A stretch of DNA of 64,000 nucleotides, taken from Rotaria socialis. Its lineage: Eukaryota; Rotifera; Eurotatoria; Philodinida; Philodinidae. The stretch lies in the NCBI GenBank assembly GCA_905331475.1, contig CAJNYU010002044.1, forward strand, positions 1-64,000. The letters are read 5' to 3'. The translations under genes were made by a program, and so were the position numbers. This document shows, in pieces, positions 23,881-36,100 of the stretch (positions are counted from its first letter, which is position 1; every line of letters begins with the position of its first letter). Below the pieces are notes generated by a model, which saw only the letters and a program-made list of their open reading frames with translations, ran no database searches and had not been told where the DNA came from.

Positions 23881-26800
23881 ATAAAGTAAATCTATTTCTA
23901 TCACCTGTTTTCGAATTGATACCATGCAGTTGGGTGTCCACTTATATTCGAACTAGGCATTTCATGTTTATAGTACGAACAACTATTGAAATATTCATAG
24001 ATACAGATATGAATTATAGTTGAAGTTTTATAATATTCTGAATTTTAAACCTGATGTATATATACCAGGCTGTGAAATTTAGAGAGACCCTATTGGAACA
24101 CAGCCCACATTCACACCTACTCGACCACGAAAGACCGACTTTAATTATTCATTGTCTCAATTCGACGATTTTTAGGGTTATCCAGTTGTACTACTATGTA
24201 GATAAAAGTTTTTTCTGTTGGGACCATCTTGGTGCAATATGCCTCATCGATTCTCTTAATACATATTTTGCGGCGCGTTTGCCTGAATTAATCGCTGTGA
24301 TTAAATGATATCCAAGAGTCGATTATATCGATTGTTAGAAAAAGATCATCATTTTTCTTCCAAAATGTATTATTATGGATTATGGTGATATTTACTTGAA
24401 CCTTGATAAGTGCACCGTTCCCATAAAAAATAGTTACTGAAAGAACACACCCTATATTCAAAATTGGAATCATCAAATTTGAGGGTGAATATGTAGCACT
24501 CTAACATGTATTTTCTTTAGAAGAACATTCAAATTCTCATATGATATTCAATAAATACACAGTATACCGATTATGGGAACAGTACAGTTCCATGTATACA
24601 AGTATATGCTTTGGAAGATTGATGCGATATTTTGATTTTGAATCTTTGAAAACGTACTATGCTGACAATCATCTATCATATAGACATTTTTCTTTATTTT
24701 CATGAGATATTTGAGAGTATTTGTGCTTACTCTTAGAACTGTCAAAATAAGCAGATATATCTAAAGTGGAGTTAATAGCAAGAAGAACCACTCTAAGTTG
24801 ACTATTTGACTGATTAATAATTAATGAGTGAACGCATTTTTATTATCATTGTACATCATAATATTAAAAAACAAATGAATTTTTACAATAAAAACTACAT
24901 TTTTATGGTTTTCTCAAATATGAGAAAAGAAGCTTCTGCTTTTTTAAAATGCATATGATTCGCGAAGTAAATTTGACTGATAAGATCAACATGAAATATA
25001 TTAATTACACCAGTCTCAATAAAATAATGAACTGTGTTACCCGTTTTGTTATCTTTCAATCGATGAAGTTCATCACAATTGTCAAGCATAATTATAGTTA
25101 GATATCATTAGATTTTTCTACCATGTTTAAAATAATTATCATTGTATTATCATCATTTTGAATAAGACGGCAGAGCATCTTTCTATTTTTTTGCTGTGCT
25201 ACTTATACTTCTATAGTTTATAAAAATGAACGTAACATGCGTAATAGGGTCGTCGTTGAAACTGTAAATAATTTTGAAACAGTTCTGTAATATATCAATA
25301 TAATTATGATATCGAAGAGTCACATTTTTGAGTGAAAGTAAGTTTTCATATTCGTTGTCTGATCAAATATTAGACGCATGATTGATATCATTCTTTTGTA
25401 CATTGGTAACATGTACCTTAACATTAAGTGTCTTCGTATAAAAATATTTGTCTGTAAGGGATATATTTTAAAAATTCAATCATCAGAAAACAGACCTATT
25501 TAGCAAAACTTAAAACCGCCATCCACATACGTAGTTAAAAAGTATTCGCATTCTTATTTTTTTTAAGATTATTACTCAGCTCTTGTACAAGAGGAAGTTT
25601 CATCTAACATCAAAACATTTTTGTTGCTGCATGTTTTTACTGCTACAAAATAAATTAGTTTATCAAAATGTTGTTAAGTCTCTAAAATATATCTCACAGT
25701 CATTTTAATGCTGCATGAAAAGTATAATGATAACCAGCAAACAGTTGATTGGAAAAAAAATTTCTCCACTATGTATTATTCAATTAACGAAAAACATGAT
25801 ACGTTGGAGACATTAGAAATTGTCTTGCGACAGAGTTTCCAATTACCTAAAAAGGATGTGAGTATGAGTATCATTTTTCGTATATGTATACACCTACCCT
25901 AGTCGACATCTATCTTTTGCGTCTTTTCATCATCAACTTAATTGCTAGAAACATCGAGTAGAACAAGCTTTGATCATTATAATTAGCTTAATTCTATTTA
26001 TTTAATATATGATAAAACAACTTGAAGCCAAGTTAATTCCATCACTATGGTTCAATTTCCAATCAATGTAACAATCTATGTCCACAATTTACATTCGTTT
26101 TTATTTCAGTGAATTATGGACGAAAGTATTTTGTTTGACACCACAGTTCTATTTCGTTTATTTTCGTTATTTTTTAACCTTCATTTTTTGATCTATCTGA
26201 ACACATGTTGATACAGTATATTACGTATTAGCTTGCCAAAAGCTGTTTTCTTTCTATTATGCCTTCTTTTCCTTCTATCATTCACCTACTACCACATGCA
26301 ACTGTTAATTGTTCTTACTCTTTTTCGATATATCGAATTCTTCTATCTGATTGTTTAAACTCTTTTTAAAAATGTCCATATGACACATTTTGTTCGATAG
26401 AAAAGTATAGTACAATGCAATGTCATATGAGGGCGCGTCAGCTATCGCTTGCTATCATCAATCTTCTTTTCATTTTTCCTTCTTCTCCAGTTGGTCTTGT
26501 TTTCTTCTCGTTCGTTCTTTATATCTACATACGCAACAATTGTAGACGTAGTTTTTATCCATTCGTATTGAAGTAAAGGTCATGTGTAAGTATCCACCAC
26601 AAACGCGTATACATAAGCTGCATGTATGAACGAAGGAAAGAAGAAGCTATGAGAGCAGTAGAGAATAATAGTAGATTTAAAAAAAAAAGAAAATGGGTAA
26701 CAATGATAGAAAGAGATATTTAAAGAGAATAAAATAAAAATTATTGGACGTGGTTGTTCTTTTTGTTCTTATCTTCTATACCAAACATGACATAACATTG

Positions 26801-26983
26801 GCGAGCAGGTGAAGCAGGTGTGGATGAATAGAATACTTGTGTTCACACTTGCATCTGTCGACCGTTGCTTGAATAATAATGAAAAAGATATGCAATAAAA
26901 ATCATTTCTGAAAACAATGATTAAATAGTTTGACATGGAGAAAATCGATAGTAACTGATAATTGTTTTTTTCTTCTCTAGATT
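23881..26983. other. Gene-poor region with an isolated exon-like segment
   Basis: No complete gene recognised. Open frames at 24054-24308 (plus) and 24895-25089 (minus) lack domains and splice context. The only segment with good exon features is 25700-25857, listed separately. The last 300 bp precede AGPAT and end in a splice acceptor 3 nt before its ATG, so a 5' UTR exon or spliced-leader site is likely. Confidence 0.5.
25700..25857 (+). other. Orphan coding-exon candidate
   Basis: A 158-bp open segment bounded by an acceptor-like CTCACAG before 25700 and a consensus donor GTGAGT at 25858. Its translation is protein-like and mixed in composition (HEKYNDNQQTVDWKKN, then TLETLEIVLRQSFQLPKKD). 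No matching exons are visible nearby, and it does not fit AGPAT, whose start aligns with human AGPAT3. It could be a remnant of a lost gene or part of a gene with long introns. Confidence 0.35.
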
Positions 26984-29136
26984 ATGCATATCTACGATGA
27001 ATTCAAATCCTCATTTATTATTATATTTTTTCTCAGTTATATATTTTTCGTCAGCGGTCTGATTATAAATGTTCTTCAATTATGCTCCTGTATTATATGG
27101 CCATTTAATAAAGCACTTTTCCGAAAAATCAATTGTTATTTGGCATTGGGCATTTGGAGTCGTGAGTACTATTACTGCTACTGTGTATAAGTCTGAAAGA
27201 TTTTTATCATATATCCTTTGATAACGTTGTAAATTTTCTTCGGTTACTAGTGAAGAATCTAGAGGTGCTAAGGTTATTAATAATAATTTTTTCGTGCTCA
27301 AAAAGTTAGAAATGCTAGAAATTTTTGTAAATTTTCGTATGAATGATCAGGTTATCTGATCACAAATGATTAAAATTGACTTCTTTTGTTTGTATCAATT
27401 CTGAAGATCTTGAATAGTATCTGAGTCTGATTAATAAGCATTTGTCTTATAGAATTGACATTTTTGGCTCAATGGTGGTCAAAAAGTGATTGTATTTTGT
27501 ATATAAATCCAAATGATCGTAAAAGAATTGCTAATGAGAATATTATTGTTATGTAAGTGTAAAAACTCTTTTTTCATGGCACATGAGAAAAAAGATTCAT
27601 TAAAAAAATTTAGAATGAATCATAAGTATGACATCGACTGGCTTGCTGCCTGGGTAGCCTGTCAACGGATGGGTATGTTAAAGGTAAAACTAAGTTAGTT
27701 CCTACTATAATTAACTGAAAATAGTTGTGAATTTATCTATGTAGGGTTCAAAAATTGTAGCTAAACAACCGCTTAAATTTGTGCCAATACTTGGTTGGTG
27801 TTGGATTTGTACTGAAACAATATTTGTGCGACGTGTATGGGAGACTGATCGTGAAACACTTGCCAATGACTTACGAAGAATATTTGCTAATTATCCAGAA
27901 AATCATTACTTTAATGTAAGATTGAACTCATATGTTATTTTTTTAAATTAATATATTTTTTGCTTGATTTTGAATTTAGCTTATGCTTTCCTGTGAAGGT
28001 ACTCGATTTACTGAAAAAAAACGCTTGGCAAGTATGAAAATCGCACAAGAGAAAGGTTTACCTGAACTTAAACATCATATTCTACCACGTACAAAAGGTT
28101 TTACATTGTTATTACAAGGAGCGGAAAATCGAGGTAACTTTCTCATAGGGGTACTCAAATAGAGACAATTGCGATAGACATTTGTTTTAGAACACTAGAG
28201 AATTTGATGAAGTCTTTAAAAGGAACTATTTTAAAGAAGATACTTGAGTTAGCTCTGTATTGAAAATTCTCACAAATGCTAAACAACATACTAGTTACAC
28301 TGGCACTGTATGTTTACTAATATTATGCAGTCGAACTCCCATTTAGATCATGCTTCATCTGGAATTGTTCAAAGATTGTTATTCTGAGCTGATCTATCTA
28401 AAATCATGATCAAGATTTAAGAATATATATCTAGTATCTGAATACTGCTCATATTTCAGTTCGATCATGTTGTTATTAATTGAAAACACACACAAATAAA
28501 CAATTTTTAAAATCATTTTTCTTATTCTTTGTTCAGTTGAAGCTCTCTATGACATAACACTTGGTTTTAAGAAGACCGGAGCTGAACCAACACTACTTAG
28601 TATAATAAAAGGACGATCTTGTCAAGCAGAATTATTTATTAGGTGAGCTAAACTTCTTATTTTTTCAGCATTATTTATGAATATATTTTTTGTTATTAGA
28701 CGCATTCCGATTTCTGAAATACCAACAGACACTGAAGGATCAAGTAATTGGGTTCATGAATTATATCGTGAAAAAGACAAAATATATGATTATTTTGCCC
28801 AACATGGTACTTTCGAAGGAAATGGATTACCACGACTGGAAACTTCACGTAATTATTATGATTTACTGATTGAACTTGGATGGATCATGATTATTGGAAT
28901 ACCATCAATCATTTATTTTTTCCAATTTCTTTGGACAAGCTCGATTCTAGCTAAATTTATATTTGTTATTATTATAAGTATTGGTAAGAAATTCTTTTTA
29001 AACTCAATTGATAAAGTGAATGATTGAATTACAAATTTGTTTTTCATTTATAGCGACTGTTATTGGTCGAACAATGATTGCCATAACAGAAACCGAACGA
29101 GGTTCACATTATGGTGAAAACAACAAAGAACATTAA
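26984..29136 (+). CDS. AGPAT3: Lysophosphatidic acid acyltransferase, AGPAT3/4 type
   Basis: Eight exons (26984-27161, 27453-27552, 27614-27683, 27745-27915, 27980-28133, 28537-28642, 28700-28983, 29054-29136) encode 381 residues, against 376 in human AGPAT3. The enzyme acylates lysophosphatidic acid at sn-2 to give phosphatidic acid in ER/Golgi membranes. The N-terminus aligns directly (FFVSGLIINVLQLC against FVVSGLVINFVQLC). The catalytic NHx4D motif is intact (MNHKYDIDWL), as are CEGTRFTE, KGLPELKHHILPRTKGF and the C-terminal spans. The tail ends ITETERGSHYG, close to human VTEIEKGSSYG. An acceptor (TCTCTAG) lies 3 nt before the ATG. AGPAT3 against AGPAT4 cannot be separated by eye. Confidence 0.93.
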
Positions 29137-29536
29137 TTCTAAATATTTCAATGTATTATTTTTTATTATTATTATCTAATGTGATATTTATAACAGACGT
29201 GTATGGTTGGCTTTTCTGAAATAGCTATTGTTTGTTCTTTTCATAGTTTTTGTTGAACATATGTTTAGATTTTCTACATTTGCTATTCAATTATATTATA
29301 TATAGTACCATTTTCTATACATTGCTTTCTTTTTTGCTTAGATTTACTATAGCAGTTATCTATCGTTTGTGATAAATTCAATGAAAGTAGTTCTCTCAGT
29401 TTCTTTCAACAAAGAGATATTCACTTGAAAGCATAGTTTAAATCATTGATACGGTACATCCGCATCTTACACCAAGGGATAAGATCTCACAGGTATGAAC
29501 AGAAAAAAACTCGCATTGATAATCATATCAATGTTT
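29137..29536. other. Convergent intergenic gap
   Basis: About 400 bp between the AGPAT stop and the end of the leftward flavoprotein pseudogene. AT-rich 3' flank sequence only. Confidence 0.6.
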
Positions 29537-31677
29537 TCAAAAGAGGAAAGATTCCTTCTTGAGTTGACTTGGTTTGACACCAGCCTTTGTCAACCACGAA
29601 TAAGCATCGATCATAAGTTGAGCAGGTCCACATACATAAACATACCTATTAGTCACATCAGAAACATTGACAATGACATTGAATTGCATTCTTCTATTGT
29701 ATAATTTGAGAGAGCCACATTCTGTTGGAGCATTGACACCAGTAGAGTCAAAAGTTGATACACTTGCCCAGGTCGAAACAGTCCGGCCTGGAAACGGTCG
29801 GTTCCTGATAGTTCCGTTGGTTTTATGGAAGCAGTATTCCGGTTGGAAATTTTTCCGGTGATTTCCGATCAATTCCTGCTGGAAAGCACCGCAGCTTGGC
29901 AGGAATCGACCGGAAAAGTTCGGCCGTATTTTTTACCGGAATGTTGCTTCCATGTTCCAGTGATTTTCCATGTTTTCCTGCAGGATATGGCGACTTTCCC
30001 GCATATTTTCTGGAGTATCCTACGGGATCCAGTGGTCGGAATGTTCGACATGGGTGAAACAATATCAGCTGGTATCAAGTGTTTGAGTAGATCTATTTCA
30101 TCACCACGACCAGCAAATAAAACGGCGATATCAACCTTCTGTTTGGTTTGAGTCAGAGCTTCGAACATAGCCAAGAAGGGTGTGAAGCCTATGCCATCAG
30201 CAAGAAATAAAAGTTTTTGGGAAGTTTGATTAGATTCATCGAAACAGGTGAATTCACCTCCCACTCCAAAGAACTTGGTACACAGTGGTGGCTGCTGATC
30301 CACTGAGCGAGAATGCAACAAAGAAGATATAACACCATGACGTTGATGCTTGAGGGTGCATGATACTTTATTTGTCGCTTGGAATGTATTCGTATTTGGA
30401 TCAAATGGTGGTGATGAAGAAATAGACCATGTTCTAACGTAGTCATCGTTGATTGGTATTGGTTTGCGATTGCCCATGTGACGATATTCTCTTTGAATCA
30501 AATGTGCGAAATCGAAAACCATGAATCCTCCAGGTTTAAATGAAGCATTTTCTTCTAATTTAAATGTAAATGTTGAAATATGCTTGGTTTATTTCTTGAT
30601 ATGTATCAAGGTAGCTCAATTGTTTGCAGACTTCGCAGGGTTTTCCATTTTTTCAAGTTTCATAGCAAGATAGCGAATAGATGGATTATATGGAGAATAT
30701 TTTTCGGGTCCGAGTAATTTGAAGTTGAGTGCCTCTTTGATCCAAACATGTCCAACCAGTTTGTTTCTAGTAACCATAGTAACACACGAGGCATAATACG
30801 TTCGGCTTCATCATCATAAATATTTTCAGCAATACCAGTCACATGAAGCATATCACCAGTGGCAAAACAAGGGAAGACAACACCAGCAACTCTATCATTT
30901 CCAATATTTCCAAGAGATTGATAGAATCGGTTTCCCGAAAAGTCTGGAATAACGATATATGTACTTCCGTTTTCTTCATAAGCTAGGATAAATCCAGGAG
31001 ATCCGCCATTATGCTTTAACTCAATATCTGAACTATTGCCAAAAACATTGTTAATGTGGCGGGTGGCTAAAAACATGGTACTAGCTTGATTGATAGTGCT
31101 GCGACATTCTTAATTCAAAGTAACATTGTCTGCATTTCGATGGCCAGCTCCATTTTTTGAATGTCTTTTGTGATATTCCATTTTTCGAATGGTAATATAT
31201 TTAGGACAGTTTCCCAAACTTTCATTAGTTATCAGAAACATGTGGAGACTGCTACTTAATATTTCTGAGGAAGTAATTAATCCTGCTACTTTGTTTCTTC
31301 GACGATCACTAAAATCGACACCAACTCCAGCAAAATAACGAGTAGATACATGCGTTGTGTTGATTACACTGGATAAAAATGGATCTTCTTCTGGCAATAC
31401 AGTAGAAACTTTTAGTTACATGTTCGATACAGCACGACTGAATGTTGTAGATGAGCCAAAAAGAATAGTAGCCCAAGGTCTTCCGTCTGCATCTATAGTA
31501 AAAATACTCAAATAACTCAATTGAGTAAAGAATTCAGAGTGTTCAGGTGGCATATCATCTTGGATAATTTCGGATACCATCTCATGTGTATCTGTAGGAT
31601 CATGTGTTCTTTGTTTGAACGTAAAGTTCTCCTTCGTGTTGATGATGTGCTTTAGTACGTGCAGCCATATCATTCAT
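29537..31677 (-). pseudogene. PNPOx-like/FNR flavoprotein fusion, disrupted
   Basis: The remains encode an FMN-binding split-barrel (pyridoxamine 5'-phosphate oxidase-like) domain joined to a ferredoxin-NADP reductase-like module. Barrel landmarks are LSIFTIDADGRPWATILFG and GFILAYEENGSTYIVIPDFS, then GNIGNDRVAGVVFPCF. FNR landmarks are YVRTWSISSSP (flavin-binding RxYS type), FLADGIGFTPFLAM (pyridine nucleotide loop), YVCGPAQLM, and a terminal ESFLF. There are no introns, unlike its neighbours. The gene is broken by at least two frameshifts (near 31615 and 30765), in-frame stops near 31413 and 31108, another break near 30590, and a 296-bp transposon insertion. Fusions of this kind are known from bacteria and fungi. 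With no introns, horizontal acquisition followed by decay is my inference; phylogeny would decide. Confidence 0.8.
29763..30058. mobile_element. 296-bp TIR element inserted in the PNPOx-FNR pseudogene
   Basis: The insertion interrupts the reductase coding sequence between codons for LIPADI and VSTFDS. The 3-bp direct repeat ACA flanks it (29760-29762 and 30059-30061), and removing the element plus one ACA leaves the coding frame continuous there. Termini are imperfect inverted repeats: CTTGCCCAGGTCGAAAC at the left, and TTTCACCCATGTCGAAC as the complement of the right. The interior is GC-richer than the host gene and iterates TTCCGG/CCGGAA-type words on both strands. There is no transposase. 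Confidence 0.82.
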
Positions 31678-32330
31678 CGTTGAGATGATTAATTTAAAAT
31701 GTAATAGTGAAAATTAACAAAAATGAGAAATTGGTTAAAGCAACGTTAAAGCTTCAGTTCTACATAATTTATTTTTATTTTTTAGAGGATTATCTGTTAC
31801 ATAACTTTAATCAGTACACTATAACAGTAATCACTGTTGGTTTATGATTAGACAGAGATTATTTGCTTGTTTTGTGAATCATAAATCTGAGAAAGAGTTG
31901 CAAGTAATTACTGAAGTTATATTTTGGATCTAATTCAACACTATAAAGAATATCAGCACATATTTAAGAACGAATGTAGAACATAAGTATTTGAATCCGC
32001 TGCTAATTTTGCTTACCTGCATAGAACATGAAATCATTGTGATTCATGAGCGTATCAACAAAGAAAATGTACGCTACTTCTTGCATTCTGTTGTCAATTA
32101 CTATTTTTCTCGTTCTCTTACACTAGTTGTATATCAGATGTAACAAACCAATACAAGCAAAGGATGAAATCGCTAGTTTGACCCACGGAATGTCCAGGTA
32201 TTTTCACTAGCCATCGAAAGTATATTGATTTAGAAATTACTAAAACCATAGAACCTACAAACCAAATCATTGTTCTAAAACTCCTATGCCACTTAAACAC
32301 TGAAAAATTCAAAAGAGCTCATCACGCACC

Positions 32331-32480
32331 AAGGGGGAAACGGCAGACTTGAAGTAGAAAAGTACATCAAAGTACTTTACTTGAAGTAAGCTTAAAGTAG
32401 CGCAAAGTAGCCTAAAGTAGCCTAAAGTAGCACAAAGTAGCGCAAAGTACTTGAAGTACAAAAGTCTGCCGTTTCCCCTT
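32331..32480. mobile_element. 150-bp fold-back (MITE-like) element
   Basis: Left end AAGGGGGAAACGGCAGACTT (32331-32350) and right end AAGTCTGCCGTTTCCCCTT (32462-32480) are inverted repeats differing by one G. Between them AAAGTAGC recurs about five times in 8-10-bp steps (32396-32445), bordered by AAGTAC and its complement GTACTT on both sides. No clear target duplication is visible and nothing is encoded. Confidence 0.75.
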
Positions 32481-32665
32481 GCTTACAATACACACAAATT
32501 CAAGCTTTATGAAATATTCATCCACTGTTTTTGGTAGGTAGGCAGTTGTACCGAACCATATCTATATACATAGAACATGGCCACTGAAAGAATCGACATA
32601 TTACTTAAAGATGAAATAAAAATATAACGAAAAATAAGTGTACTTTGACTGATTGTATTGAAGAA

Positions 32666-32790
32666 ACACCGGAGCTAATTTGTCGGTGCCGTCAGTGTCC
32701 CTATCTTCAGTGTTTCAGTGACACCGATGACAGTGTGGGCGGTGTTCCACTGCGCACACCGTCGGCGTAGTCAGTGAGGGTGCGGGTATG
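32666..32790. repeat. CAGTGT/CACCG word-repeat patch
   Basis: GC-rich island with repeated CAGTGT (and TCAGTG), ACACCG and its complement CGGTGT. ACACCGG near 32670 and GCGGTGTTCC near 32740 give weak inverted ends. It lies 0.2 kb from the 150-bp fold-back element. Confidence 0.5.
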
Positions 32791-33156
32791 TGTTTATAGT
32801 GAGTCTATTCACAATGCAGCAGGCAAGAGTTCCCAGTTTTTGTTGTTTTCATTGGTGAATTAGTTTTGCTATTAAAGACATGGGTATTGGTGTAGTTAAA
32901 AATCAATAGTTACACCATCACGTGGCACACTTTGAATCATTCAGCGCATACATAACGAAGACGAAAGAAAAGTTCCTAGCAGTCGAACGCTTATCAGCAT
33001 ATAATGCTTGTTATATTAACATCAGAATTTCTTTTTATTTCACAAATAAAGAAAAAAAAATATAACTATCTGACAATCATATCGACAAGCTAGTAACAAT
33101 AATAACATTTTATCTATCTGACAACAAAATATTTATTCATATCTTTTTTTCAAATT

Positions 33157-36100
33157 TCAAGCATTAAAGTAAAATTGAGCAAACAGGTTACTAATGCAGA
33201 CTTCAGCATAACCACTTTTTTGTATAATACGATCAATATGTAATTGTAATTCAGTCATATTTTTATGAATTGAGCGAGTTACATCAACCGATAGAGTTTT
33301 AAAATACGCATCAACTTGTTCTAAAATTCACAATTTTCATATGAAGACAATCATTGATAATAAATATTATTTTTACCTATTTTAGTTCGATTTATTGAAT
33401 TTTTATAAGCATCAATATTAAAAAGTTGTTTAAGAAATCGTAGTTGTAAATTTAATTGACGATCATCATACTTAAAAATTAAAAATTAAATTAAAACAAA
33501 TCAAATAAAAAATAATTGTTTCATTTACTTCTGTGATTAATTCACTTTTACTACATGATGTACATAGATGTCTTTTATGTAATATTCCTAATGGTGTTTG
33601 ACGTGTTCGAAATGCACAACATGTATCATCATCACAACGAAGCCAATTCTACATTCAAATAGTTTTTAAAAACAAAACTGAATTTAATAAAACAAAATCT
33701 ATACTTGATAGTAACGTCGAATTGCTTTATTAATCATCAAAGTAAGACGATTTCGTAAATACACAACATGATCAATCGGTTGACTTGAACAATTCACATT
33801 TTTACAACGAAGTAATGGTGAAATACATGTTTTATCCTAAAAAGCAAGATTAATGAATAAAATAATGAGATTAAAAATTTTGAAAATTTACTGAAATGTA
33901 ACTCAAGTTGTTTACCTCATTAAAAATAAATGGTGCATTCCAAAAATTCAATGTATCACATTGAACACAAGGAAATACAAATGGATCACATTGTTTAAAA
34001 GCTTCTGATCCTTCACCAAGAAGTAATTCATCATTAAAATCATCATCGTCATTATTCTCAATATTATTTTCATTGTCTTTTAAATAATTTTTTTGTTGAC
34101 GAGCTTTATACTTTGATGAATCTAAACCAAGACATTGAGCAAGATAGGCTTGATCAGTACCATCAAATGGTTCTAATAGACGTGATATAACAGGTAAAAC
34201 TTGTTGGTGTAAGTAATAATTTATATCAACAATTAATGATGATGATGATGAAATTTCTTCACGTAAATAGCCACGTTGCATAGCTGAATTTTGTGTACCA
34301 TCCTAAATTTAAAGAAAAAATATTAAATTTTCGTTGTAAATTAATTCAACAGAAGCATACTTCACAAACAATATACGAAATAGTATCACCACGTTTCATT
34401 TTTCGTCCAGTTGAATTTGTATTAAAACGTAGAGCAATTTGTACGTGTGGTAAACTTTTAGCATCAGAATAATCACTGGGATCTTTAGAAAGTTGCTGAA
34501 CAAAATAATTATTACGAAATAATGTTTTTATTTTTCTTTCTCAATAAATTACTCGATTGATTTCATATTCTTCCATAGTTATTTTACCATTACGCATTTC
34601 ATCACCTAAATCTCGTAGTCGATTATGAATTTTATCGAGAACATCATCACGTGATTGACCAGAAAGAATAACTGACACAACAAATCTATTTTTTATTTCA
34701 ATAGAAATAAAAAATCAGTTTGTTTGTTTTTTATTCTATAGACTTACTCGCCAGTGGATCGAGCTAATTGACACCAATCACGTCGAACAATGTCCAAACC
34801 TTTTAATTCTGTTTTATAAATAAATTCTTGTGTTGGCGTTTTTTCAACAATTAATGCTGCATATTTTTTCTTTTTGAGTAATAGCATACATTTAAATACA
34901 CCATCAATACCAATTTCAACACTTTTATATTGTCGATTAATTTCATTTCGAATCTAAAAGTCAACGAAATGACAACAAGTATTTGATTTCAAATTGCTTT
35001 TCGAATCTAAAGATAAACATTACCTTTGCTCCGATTGTCATAACTTGATCATAATCTATTGAATTCGTATTGATCATAATACTATCTGTATCACCATAAA
35101 TAACATCGTAATTCATCTAGAGACATTCGAATGTTCAAGAAATCTTCTCTTACTCAAACAAAAACTATTAACATACTCGTTCAACAATATTTTTCGCTTG
35201 CATAAGAATCTAAATAATTTTATTGAGATATTTTTAAAAGAAATTGATTTGATTTTACTCACTTCTCGACCTTTACATGTAATAAAAGCAGCAAGTTGTT
35301 TACAATAAAACCTCGAATGCTTAAAACCCAAACAACCATATAAACTATTTGCTGTTAATTTATAAGCTTTCTGTCGAATGTCATACTGAAAGAAAAAATG
35401 CCATCTTTTTAAGACCAATAAAATAAAATGTTTATGATGTCTTACTTGAACAAGTTGCTCATCGGTTAAATTCTTTTTTTCTTTTATTAATTTTTTGACT
35501 TCACGACGTCGTTCTACAAGTTTATAGATTTCCAATGGTAAAATACCTTTTGTTGTATCATCAAGAGCAACAATATCATCAGCTTCAGTTTGTTCTGGTT
35601 CTGCATTATTATTATTCTAAAAAGAATAAATTCTTTTTTTCGTTCAAAAGAAACAATAAAAACTAACTGAACGTGATTGTACTGGTTTTTTCATATAGGT
35701 TGTAAAACAAACATTAAATTCTTGAATAATAGATGGATATAAACTGTTGAAATCAAGCAAGAGTATAAAATGATCATAGAAACCCTTCTTCGGAGCTAAC
35801 ACAAGACCTCCCGTATAGGAAGTTGCTGAAGGTTTTGCTGCTTTCTTAGTATCATCCTCTATTTCTTCATCTGATTCATTATGAATCTAAAATAAGCGAG
35901 ATATATTTTAATTTAAAATAATTAATAAAAATTTCATTTCTATTTACATCTTGTGTATGTTTGACAACAGCACGATGATTTGACATTACAGTTCTTTCTG
36001 GTACAATATAATCTCGTTCAGTAAATGCATGTAACAATAAATGATCATTCCTTTCAGATCTACCACCCATTAATGTTCGACTCTATTAAACAAAAGTGAA

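Larger units (their letters stand above)
31678..33156. other. Intergenic with repetitive elements
   Basis: Separates the flavoprotein pseudogene (5' side) from the 3' end of POLA1. It contains the fold-back element at 32331-32480 and the CAGTGT/CACCG patch at 32666-32790. A short leftward open frame at 32118-32312 has no recognisable domain. Confidence 0.55.

Noticed and set aside
23642-23884. Proline-rich 80-codon open frame
   Set aside because: Produced by a C-rich degenerate repeat; no splice or start context.
29537-31677. Nitric oxide synthase or flavohaemoglobin fragment
   Set aside because: The reductase module alone would allow it, but the upstream domain is a PNPOx-like split barrel, with no haem oxygenase or globin landmarks.
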